A stretch of DNA of 64,000 nt from the NCBI RefSeq assembly GCF_916858675.1, contig NZ_CAKASM010000004.1:62001-126000 (forward strand). Reading direction: 5' to 3'. The position numbers and the translations under genes were made by a program. This DNA comes from Sphingomonas sp. Leaf21 (GTDB lineage: Bacteria; Pseudomonadota; Alphaproteobacteria; Sphingomonadales; Sphingomonadaceae). The notes under the pieces were generated by a model. That model made no database searches, was not told the origin of the DNA, and was given only the letters and a program-made list of their open reading frames with translations. Numbering within the stretch: position 1 is the first letter of the stretch; every line of letters starts with the position of its first letter. This document shows positions 25,485 to 32,662 of the stretch, in pieces.

Positions 25485-26384
25485 GTGCCCGCCGTGCCAT
25501 CAGACGTGACGCCCGCCTATATCGCGATCGACTGGGGCACCACCAATCGCCGAATCTATATCCTGGCCGATGACGGTGCGATGATCGATACGGTGCGTGA
25601 CGATCGCGGCGTACTGGCGATGCGGCCCGAGGACTATCCCGCCGAGATCGCGGCGATCCGCCAGCGCTTCGGCGCGCTGCCGGTGATCGCGGCCGGCATG
25701 ATCGGGTCCACGCGCGGCTGGCGCGAGGCGGCCTATGTCCCCGCCCCCGCCGACCTGCCGACGCTGGCGCGGGCCGCGACGCGGATCGTCGAGGAGGATG
25801 TCGTGATCGTCCCCGGCGTCTCGCTGCTGACCGACAGCCGCGCCGACGTGATGCGCGGCGAGGAGGTGCAGGTACTGGGCGCGATCGCGGCGGGTCTCGC
25901 CCCCGCCGACGCCCTGTTCGCGCAGCCCGGCACCCATAACAAATGGGTCCATACCGAAGCGGGGCAAATCACCGACTTCGCCACCACCATGACGGGGGAG
26001 CTGTTCGCGCTGGTCAAGGGGCACGGCATACTCGCCGGGATGCTCGACGGCCCGGTGGCCGACGGCATGGCGTTTCGCGACGGCCTGACGCGGGGCAGCG
26101 GCGCGTGCGACCTGACGGCGGCGCTGTTCGGCGTGCGCGCCGCCGTCCTGCTCGGCCGCATCGCGCCGGAAGACGCCGCCGCCTACGCCAGCGGACTGCT
26201 GATCGGCAGCGACATCGGCGCGGTGCCCGATATCGCGGGGCGCAGCGTCCACCTCTTGTCGAGCGGGCTTCTCGCCGACCTCTACACCATCGGAATCCGG
26301 CAGCGGGGCGGCGATGTCGTCGCGCTCGACAGCCATGCCGGGTTCCTTGCCGGACTTCACGCCATTCGGGAGCATTTGTCATGA
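25485..26384 (+). CDS. dgoK: 2-dehydro-3-deoxygalactonokinase
   Basis: A 299-residue sugar kinase of the DgoK family. The nucleotide-binding N-terminus AIDWGTTNRRIYIL and PGTHNKWV are typical. It phosphorylates 2-keto-3-deoxygalactonate to its 6-phosphate in the De Ley-Doudoroff pathway of galactose breakdown. GTG at 25485 follows AGGAGAGG at a good distance; an ATG at 25470 lacks one and was not used. Its stop overlaps the aldolase start (ATGA). Confidence 0.92.
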   Translation: MPAVPSDVTPAYIAIDWGTTNRRIYILADDGAMIDTVRDDRGVLAMRPEDYPAEIAAIRQRFGALPVIAAGMIGSTRGWREAAYVPAPADLPTLARAATRIVEEDVVIVPGVSLLTDSRADVMRGEEVQVLGAIAAGLAPADALFAQPGTHNKWVHTEAGQITDFATTMTGELFALVKGHGILAGMLDGPVADGMAFRDGLTRGSGACDLTAALFGVRAAVLLGRIAPEDAAAYASGLLIGSDIGAVPDIAGRSVHLLSSGLLADLYTIGIRQRGGDVVALDSHAGFLAGLHAIREHLS

Positions 26385-27025
26385 CGGACCCCGCCCAAAA
26401 TCCTGCACAAGCGCAATTCGACAGGGCCTTCGCCGCCTGTCCGCTCGTCGCCATCCTGCGCGGCCTGACCCCCGACGAGGCGATTCCCGTCGCCGACGCA
26501 CTGGTCGAGGCGGGCTTCACCCTCATCGAGGTGCCGCTCAACTCGCCCGATCCCTATGACAGCATCGCGGCGATCGCGGCGCATGTCGGGGACCGGGCAA
26601 TCGTCGGCGCTGGCACCGTGCTGACCACAAACCAGGTCGACCAGGTAAAGGCGGCGGGCGGCACGCTGATCGTCTCGCCCAATACCGACACGCAGGTGAT
26701 CGCGCACAGCGTCGCGCAAGGGCTGATCTCGCTGCCCGGCTATTTCTCGCCGTCCGAGGCCTTCGCCGCGCTGAAGGCGGGGGCGCACGGCCTGAAGCTG
26801 TTCCCGGCGGAGGGCGCCTCGCCCAGCTTCCTGAAGGCGCAGCGCGCGGTGCTGCCGCGTGACGTGGCGGTGCTGGCGGTTGGCGGCATCACGCCCGACA
26901 ACATGGCCGAATGGCGCGCGCATGGCGCGGACGGCTTCGGGCTTGGTTCCAATCTCTATCGCGCGGGCAAGCCGGCGGCGGATGTCGCCGTGTCGGCGCG
27001 CGCTTATGTCGAAAAGGCACGCTGA
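26381..27025 (+). CDS. dgoA: 2-dehydro-3-deoxy-6-phosphogalactonate aldolase
   Basis: A 214-residue class I aldolase of the KDPG/KDPGal family. It splits 2-keto-3-deoxy-6-phosphogalactonate to pyruvate and glyceraldehyde 3-phosphate. Visible motifs are ILRGLTPDEA, the general acid/base Glu in LIEVPLNSP, GAGTVL, and the Schiff-base lysine in HGLKLFPAE. PLNSP instead of the TLRTP of KDPG aldolases points to the galactonate branch. ATG overlaps the kinase stop; the next gene begins 5 nt downstream. Confidence 0.92.
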   Translation: MTDPAQNPAQAQFDRAFAACPLVAILRGLTPDEAIPVADALVEAGFTLIEVPLNSPDPYDSIAAIAAHVGDRAIVGAGTVLTTNQVDQVKAAGGTLIVSPNTDTQVIAHSVAQGLISLPGYFSPSEAFAALKAGAHGLKLFPAEGASPSFLKAQRAVLPRDVAVLAVGGITPDNMAEWRAHGADGFGLGSNLYRAGKPAADVAVSARAYVEKAR

Positions 27026-27030
27026 TACCG

Positions 27031-27972
27031 ATGACCGACACGATCCGTCTCGCGCTGGTCGGCATGGGCAAGATCGCCCATGACCAGCATGTCCCCGCCA
27101 TCGCGGGGAACCCGGCCTTTGAACTGGTCGCGACCGTCAGCCGCTCGCCCAACGGGGTCGAGGGCGTGCCGCATTTCCATGACATCGCCGAACTCGCCGC
27201 CAGCGACGTGACGGTGGACGCGGTGGCGCTCTGCACCCCGCCGCAGGTCCGCCACGCCATCGCCGCCGCCGCGCTGGCGAACAACTGGCACGTATTCCTC
27301 GAAAAGCCGCCGGGGGCGACGCTCGCCGAGGTGGCGGTGCTGGAAGAACTGGCGGCCAAGGCGAACGTCACGCTCTTCGCGAGCTGGCATTCGCGCTATG
27401 CGCTCGGCGTCGAGCCCGCGCGCGAGTGGCTGTCGACCCGCAAGGTCACCTCGGCGGCGATCACCTGGCGCGAGGACGTGCGGCAATGGCATCCTGGCCA
27501 GGCGTGGATTTGGGAAGCGGGCGGCTTCGGCGTGTTCGATCCGGGCATCAACGCGCTGTCGATCGCGACGCACATCCTGCCCGAGCCGTTCTTCATCGAG
27601 CGCGCGACACTGGACTTCCCCGCCAATCGCGACGCGCCGATCGCCGCCGACGTGGCGTTCCGCACGACGGACGGCACGCCGGTGACGCTCGACCTCGACT
27701 GGCGGCAGGAGGGCCATCAGAGCTGGGATATCGTCGTCGAAACCAAGGACGGGACGCTGAAGCTGGCCGAGGGCGGTGCGGTTCTCACCCTGCCCGACGG
27801 CTCGACCCCGCATCAGGAGGAAGGGCTGCACGGGGAGTATCCGGGCCTTTATGCCCGCTTTGCCGAGTTGGTGACGGGCGGTCGGTCGGACGTCGACATC
27901 GCCCCGCTGCGCCACGTCGCCGACGCCTTCATGCGCGGCAAGCGGCGTGAGGTGGAAGCCTTCGTGGAGTGA
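27031..27972 (+). CDS. Gfo/Idh/MocA oxidoreductase, probable D-galactose 1-dehydrogenase
   Basis: A 313-residue NAD(P)-dependent dehydrogenase with an N-terminal Rossmann fold (ALVGMGKIAHDQHVPAI) and the conserved EKPPG. GalDH of pseudomonads and rhizobia belongs to this family and makes galactono-lactone from galactose. The gene sits directly after dgoK and dgoA, so this role is likely; L-arabinose can be a side substrate. A strong hairpin follows about 50 nt after the stop. A lactonase, a galactonate dehydratase and a transporter are not in the window. Confidence 0.85.
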   Translation: MTDTIRLALVGMGKIAHDQHVPAIAGNPAFELVATVSRSPNGVEGVPHFHDIAELAASDVTVDAVALCTPPQVRHAIAAAALANNWHVFLEKPPGATLAEVAVLEELAAKANVTLFASWHSRYALGVEPAREWLSTRKVTSAAITWREDVRQWHPGQAWIWEAGGFGVFDPGINALSIATHILPEPFFIERATLDFPANRDAPIAADVAFRTTDGTPVTLDLDWRQEGHQSWDIVVETKDGTLKLAEGGAVLTLPDGSTPHQEEGLHGEYPGLYARFAELVTGGRSDVDIAPLRHVADAFMRGKRREVEAFVE

Positions 27973-28023
27973 TCGCGTTTCGGGGGTGATCCCCGGGCCC
28001 TCGATCGCTTGGGGAATAAAAAT

Positions 28024-28057
28024 AAGGCCGGTTGTCCCGTGGGACGACCGGCCTTTT
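28024..28057. terminator. Bidirectional intrinsic terminator
   Basis: AAGGCCGGTTGTCCC pairs with GGGACGACCGGCCTT around a GT loop with one G/T mismatch, and is followed by TTTT. The A-rich flank upstream gives a T-run on the minus strand. It lies between the convergent galactose operon and TonB receptor gene and can serve both. Confidence 0.85.
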
Positions 28058-28106
28058 CAGTTCAGGGATTGGCAAGGGGCCGAAGCCCCTCGCCGGGGGG
28101 GGAAGC

Positions 28107-31100
28107 TTAGAAGTTGATCGTGGTCCCGATCGCGATGTTGCGACCCAGCGAGTCGTAACGCTGCGGGATGGTGTTCGTCCGCGCCAGGCTGATATTGTAC
28201 GAATCCGGCACGATCGGCGCGGACCGGTCGAGCAGGTTGTTGGCGATCAGGCGCAGCGAGAACTGCTTCGCGATCGCGAAGTTGAGCGCCAGGTCGAAAT
28301 AGTTCTGCGGCGCGACCCGGTAGAAGTTGGTCAGCGCACGATCCGGCGTGCCACCGATCGCGGGATCGCCCGAGTTGTTGGCGTTCGTCAGCGAACCGAC
28401 ATAGCGCCAGTTGAACGACGCGCTGAACTTCTTGTCGAGCGTCGTGTAGGTCGTGCGCAGGCCATGGCTCCACTTCGGGATGAGCTGACCGCAGCCATTG
28501 CCGTAATAGCCCGCGCAGTTGCGGTTCGGCTGGAGCGGCGAGTCCTGGCCACCGGCATTGGTGGTCAGCGAGCCGTTGAAGCTGAAGTCCAGGCGGCCGA
28601 TCGCGACCAGGTTCAGGGCATATTGCGCCTGGAAGTCCCAGCCCTGCGCGACCGAGGTGTAGTAGTTGGTCGTGCCTTGGCGGATATAGCCGCCGTTGAA
28701 CAGCGTGCCGGTCGTTGGATTGCGGACGATCCCCTGACAGAAGAACTGGTCGCCGCCCGAACGCAGACAGCCATCGGTGTAATAGCTGTAGTCGTTATAG
28801 CCGAGCGAGTTGTCGATCTTGATCCGGTAGCGATCGACCGAGAAGACCAGCCCCTTGATGAAGCGCGGCTTCAGGACCAGGCCATAGGTTTGGGTATAAG
28901 CGGTTTCCGGATCGGCGGTGAAGCCGCCCGACTGTACCGCGCAGGCGGCGCTGCCATTGGGGGCGGTGCCGTTGCTGCACAACAGGCTCTGGCTGCCGTA
29001 CAGCGCGTCCGACAGGCCCGTCGCGCGACAGACCTCACGCGATGCGATCGGCGCGCCATAGGTGACGCCGTTCGGACCGGGGATCGGCGTGGGGGCGCAG
29101 AAGTCGGTGAAGGTGCCGGCACCGCCATTCGCGAACGCGATATTGGTCGCCTGGCGGATCTCGACCACGGTCGGCGCGCGCTGCGCCTTGTTGAACGAGG
29201 CGCGGAAGGTGATGTCGCTGACCGGTGCCCAGACGCCCTCGACCTTCCAGGTGTTGAAGGCCTTGGGATTGCTGCTGTACTTCGACACGCGGTAGCCGCC
29301 GTTGAGCTGGACCAGCTCGGCGAACGGCTTGTGCTCGATCAGCGGGGCCTGGACCTCGATATTGGCCTCGAGCACGTCCTGGCTCAGATCGGTGTCGGCC
29401 CCGCCGACCGCGTTCAGATAGGCGGTGTCGGCGCGCGACTTCAGCGTGTCCTTGCGATATTCGGTGCCCAGCGCGATCGCCAGGCCCTGCTCGGCGAACG
29501 GCGAAGTGATGCCGTAGCTGGTCAGGTCGCCCGTGACGTTCGCCTGAACGTCGTACAGCGTGCCGATCGTCTGGTTGGTGCCGGTGCTGAACAGATAGTT
29601 GATGAGGGCGGGGTCGGTATTGCCCGCGCTGAAGATATCGAAGGGCACGCAGCCTGCCGCACCGTTGGCGCAGATCGGATTGGCCGCCGTACCGCCGACA
29701 TTGACCGCATTCTGCAGGTTGCCGGGGACGCGGATGCTGGGGATGTAATCCTGATGGTTGCGCGCATAGACGCCGCCGACGTCATAGGTCCACGCATCGC
29801 CCACCTTGCCGCGCACGCCGCCCGTCAGGCGCAGGCCGGTGTTGATGTAGGTGTCGGGGCGATCGTTGTTCTCGCCCAGGCGATAGGCGAGCGTGACCGG
29901 CACGCTGGTCAGCCCGGTGCCGCAACCGATCGCGGTCGCCTGCGAACCCGACAGATAGGGGTTGTTGCAGTTGACGTTGACGGTGCCGCTCGCGATCGTC
30001 GGATAGTTGTTGTACGACTTGTCGCGGAACCAGATGCCCGAGGCATAGAGCTCGGCTTCGGGCGCGAGGTCGAGCGTGGCGAAACCACCCGCATTCACCC
30101 GCTCCGACGGACGCTGATAGGCATAGCCGCTGAAATAGTTGGAGGCGTTGCCCGGCCCGGCGGCGAACGGCACGAAGGTGCGCGTACCGTTGGGATTGTT
30201 GACATATTGCGCGCCCTGGTTCGGGCCGACCTGCGGCGTGATGAGGCCGCTGGTCGAGCTGCTCGGCGTCAGGCCGCACGAGAGCGGGCCGTTCTGCTGA
30301 AGCTGGGTCAGGTAACAGCCCGAGTTGGACCGCGCATCGACACCGATCTCGCTGGTCTGACGGTAATTGACGAAGCCGCTGACGTGCAGCTTGTCGTCGA
30401 GCAGCTTGGTGCCCGCCGTCAGCGTCAGGTCGGCGCGGCCGCCGTCATTGGCCAGGCCGCGTGCGCTGCCGAAGCCGGCCGCCCGCGCGAGCGGCGACAC
30501 GATCGTGTCACGGTTGTTGTGGTTGAAGAAGTTGTAGTTGGCGTCGAGCTGAACGCCCTCGAAATCCTTGCGCAGGACGAAGTTGACGACGCCCGCGACC
30601 GCGTCCGAACCATAGACCGACGAGGCGCCACCGGTCAGCACGTCGACGCGCTGCAGCAACGAGGTCGGGATGATGCCCGTATCCTGGCCGTTCTGCGTGC
30701 CCAGGCGCTTGCCGTCGATCAGGACCAGCGTGCGCTCGAAGCCCAGGCTGCGCAGCTTGATGCGCTGGCGACCGTCGGAGTCGTTATAGGTCTGCTGGCT
30801 GTCGGGCGCGACCTGCGGCAGGCGGTTCAGCACGTCCTCGACATTGACGGCGGCCTGCGCCTGGATGTCCTGGCGCGTGACCGAGGTGATCGGCGCGGCG
30901 GACGCGAGATTGGGGCGCGAGATGCGCGTGCCGGTGACGATGACCTCGCCGTCGTTGCTCGCCTGCGGCGTGCCGGAGATCGCCGCCGAACGCGTCGCGG
31001 CGGCATCGGCGCTCAGCGCGGCGTCGCTGTTCTGATTGGTAGCGCTGTCATCCTGCGCGGTGGCCGACCCGGCCTGCTGCGCGAATGCGGGCGCAGCGAG

Positions 31101-31154
31101 CATCATCGATGCGGCCGACAGGGCCAACCAAGATGCGGACTGGTGGATTTTCAT
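28107..31154 (-). CDS. TonB-dependent receptor (large, 1015 aa)
   Basis: An outer-membrane active transporter of 1015 residues. A signal peptide (LALSAASMMLAAPAFAQQ) is followed by a low-complexity linker and a TonB box-like DGEVIVTGTRI. The plug domain has the motifs LVLIDGKRLG, GGASSVYGSDAVAGVVNFVLRK. A 22-strand barrel follows and ends in GTTINF with terminal Phe. GGGGAG lies 4 nt upstream of the ATG. Receptors of this size in sphingomonads often import oligosaccharides or peptides. The divergent glycosylasparaginase and convergent galactose operon hint at glycan uptake, but the substrate cannot be read from the sequence. Confidence 0.92.
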   Translation of the reverse strand: MKIHQSASWLALSAASMMLAAPAFAQQAGSATAQDDSATNQNSDAALSADAAATRSAAISGTPQASNDGEVIVTGTRISRPNLASAAPITSVTRQDIQAQAAVNVEDVLNRLPQVAPDSQQTYNDSDGRQRIKLRSLGFERTLVLIDGKRLGTQNGQDTGIIPTSLLQRVDVLTGGASSVYGSDAVAGVVNFVLRKDFEGVQLDANYNFFNHNNRDTIVSPLARAAGFGSARGLANDGGRADLTLTAGTKLLDDKLHVSGFVNYRQTSEIGVDARSNSGCYLTQLQQNGPLSCGLTPSSSTSGLITPQVGPNQGAQYVNNPNGTRTFVPFAAGPGNASNYFSGYAYQRPSERVNAGGFATLDLAPEAELYASGIWFRDKSYNNYPTIASGTVNVNCNNPYLSGSQATAIGCGTGLTSVPVTLAYRLGENNDRPDTYINTGLRLTGGVRGKVGDAWTYDVGGVYARNHQDYIPSIRVPGNLQNAVNVGGTAANPICANGAAGCVPFDIFSAGNTDPALINYLFSTGTNQTIGTLYDVQANVTGDLTSYGITSPFAEQGLAIALGTEYRKDTLKSRADTAYLNAVGGADTDLSQDVLEANIEVQAPLIEHKPFAELVQLNGGYRVSKYSSNPKAFNTWKVEGVWAPVSDITFRASFNKAQRAPTVVEIRQATNIAFANGGAGTFTDFCAPTPIPGPNGVTYGAPIASREVCRATGLSDALYGSQSLLCSNGTAPNGSAACAVQSGGFTADPETAYTQTYGLVLKPRFIKGLVFSVDRYRIKIDNSLGYNDYSYYTDGCLRSGGDQFFCQGIVRNPTTGTLFNGGYIRQGTTNYYTSVAQGWDFQAQYALNLVAIGRLDFSFNGSLTTNAGGQDSPLQPNRNCAGYYGNGCGQLIPKWSHGLRTTYTTLDKKFSASFNWRYVGSLTNANNSGDPAIGGTPDRALTNFYRVAPQNYFDLALNFAIAKQFSLRLIANNLLDRSAPIVPDSYNISLARTNTIPQRYDSLGRNIAIGTTINF

Positions 31155-31503
31155 ACAACTCCCCTACGTCCCGGTTGATGGGCTACCGGGTGCGCGGGAA
31201 CGACAATGCTTTTGTCATATTCCGTCAATACCTAATGAATACCACTGCATAACCCATTCGGTTATTCGGTTAACGGTGTAACCTCAAAGACACAAATTCA
31301 ATCGATTCAATGCTTTGGTATAATATGTCTTGGCGATTGGCCTGAACGATCACGCTATCCGATAGCGTTCCCAACGAATCGTGAATTGCCGATCCGTATA
31401 TTGGTTTCATATCGGTCGACCCACCGGGCTTGCAGCATGGGCATTCCCCCCGCACAATCGGGCATCGATGGTGCGCCACGCACAGCAAATGGGGACGGGA
31501 CGG
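31155..31503. other. AT-richer divergent intergenic region with inverted repeat and -10-like box
   Basis: This 349-nt gap separates the TonB receptor and the glycosylasparaginase. It has an inverted repeat GACAA-TGCTT-TTGTC at 31202-31216, 38 nt before the receptor ATG. A direct repeat ATTCGGTT-ATTCGGTT lies near 31256-31271. An exact TATAAT is on the plus strand at 31319-31324, though without a good -35. No small gene is convincing. Confidence 0.45.
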
Positions 31504-32529
31504 ATGCAACAAGGTCGGCGCGGGTTTCTGGGCGGCATCGCCGCGTTCACCGGTGCGGGCGCGCTGACACGGGCGGCGCCGCTGTCCGCACAGGCGGCGA
31601 CGGGGCGCGCCACGATCGTGTCGACCTGGGACTTCGGCGCACCGGCCAACGACGCCGCCTTCGCCGCCGGGCGCGCGGGCGGTTCGCTGATCGACATGGT
31701 CGAGGCGGGCGTGAAGGTGCCGGAGGCCGATCCCAACAATCATTCGGTGGGCTATGGCGGCTATCCCGATCGCGACGGGCACGTCACGCTGGACGCGGTG
31801 ATCATGGACGATGCGGGCGGGGTCGGCGCCGTCGCCGCGCTGGAGGATACGGTCCATGCCATTTCGGTGGCGCGCGCGGTGATGGAGCACACGCCCCACA
31901 CCTTCCTGGTCGGCGAGGGAGCGACCCGGTTCGCGCGTGATCGCGGCTTTCCCCGGGTGGACCTGCTGACCCCCGAAGCCGAGAAGGCCTGGCGCGACTG
32001 GCTCAAGACGCAGAACTATCGCCCCGTCGCCAATAGCGAGACCGGGACCTATGGCACCGGCCGCCCCGGCACGCCGGGTGGCGCGCTCGATCACGACACG
32101 ATCGGGATGCTGGCACGCGATGCGAGCGGACGGATGGCGGGAGCGTGCACGACATCGGGCATGGCGTTCAAGATGCGTGGCCGGGTGGGAGACTCGCCGC
32201 AGGTCGGATCGGGACTCTATGTCGAACGCGGCGTCGGCGGCGCGACCTCGACCGGGCTGGGCGAGGAAGTGACGCGCACCTGCGGCACCGCGCGGGTCGT
32301 CGCATCGATGCGACACGGAATGACGCCGCAGGCGGCGTGCGAGGAAGCGGCGCGGCATATCGCCAGCTTGCGCGGCGATGCGATCAAGGGGGTACAGGTC
32401 GGCTTCCTGGCGATGGACACGGCCGGACGGATCGGTGCGTTCTGCCTGTTGCCGGGCTTCACCTATGCGGTGACCGACGCGGCCGGACGGACACGGGTGG
32501 AAAAGGCACCGTCGCTGTTCAGGGCCTGA
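31504..32529 (+). CDS. Glycosylasparaginase (N4-(beta-GlcNAc)-L-asparaginase), secreted
   Basis: A 341-residue Ntn hydrolase precursor. A Tat-type signal GRRGFLGGIAAF leads an alanine-rich hydrophobic run with cleavage near SAQA. The autoprocessing site is at LDHDTIGML, where Thr becomes the N-terminal nucleophile of the beta-subunit. GGVGAVAALEDTVHAISVAR and GDSPQVGSGLYV are family motifs. The enzyme cleaves the GlcNAc-Asn link of glycoasparagine. ATG at 31504 places the twin arginines at the N-terminus; upstream in-frame ATGs exist at 31468 and 31489. It is divergent from a large TonB receptor. Confidence 0.9.
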   Translation: MQQGRRGFLGGIAAFTGAGALTRAAPLSAQAATGRATIVSTWDFGAPANDAAFAAGRAGGSLIDMVEAGVKVPEADPNNHSVGYGGYPDRDGHVTLDAVIMDDAGGVGAVAALEDTVHAISVARAVMEHTPHTFLVGEGATRFARDRGFPRVDLLTPEAEKAWRDWLKTQNYRPVANSETGTYGTGRPGTPGGALDHDTIGMLARDASGRMAGACTTSGMAFKMRGRVGDSPQVGSGLYVERGVGGATSTGLGEEVTRTCGTARVVASMRHGMTPQAACEEAARHIASLRGDAIKGVQVGFLAMDTAGRIGAFCLLPGFTYAVTDAAGRTRVEKAPSLFRA

Positions 32530-32534
32530 TGAAT

Positions 32535-32662
32535 TCCTCCCCGGCACGGGGAGGGGGACCATCCGGAGGATGGTGGAGGGGGGCTTCCACAAGGAACGTT
32601 CTCTGCGGCCCGCCCCCTCCACCAGGGCTACGCCGCGGTCCCCCTCCCCGTGCCGGGGAGGA
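32535..32662. repeat. Inverted pair of TCCTCCCC...GGTGGAGGGG elements
   Basis: One element runs on the plus strand at 32535-32581 (TCCTCCCCGGCACGGGGAGG...ATCCGGAGGATGGTGGAGGGG). A second runs on the minus strand at about 32614-32662, ending exactly against the mprF stop. Together they form a large imperfect cruciform with a 32-nt spacer between convergent genes and may act as a terminator. Confidence 0.8.

Noticed and set aside
25057..25500. A 147-codon minus-strand frame opposite the small hypothetical gene and dgoK start.
   Set aside because: It overlaps the ribosome site and start of dgoK, is Arg/Pro-rich and has no domain; the plus-strand frame looks more protein-like.
28032..31178. A 1048-codon open frame on the plus strand.
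   Set aside because: It is antisense to the TonB receptor gene, which has a signal peptide, plug and barrel. The predicted composition is typical of a shadow frame.
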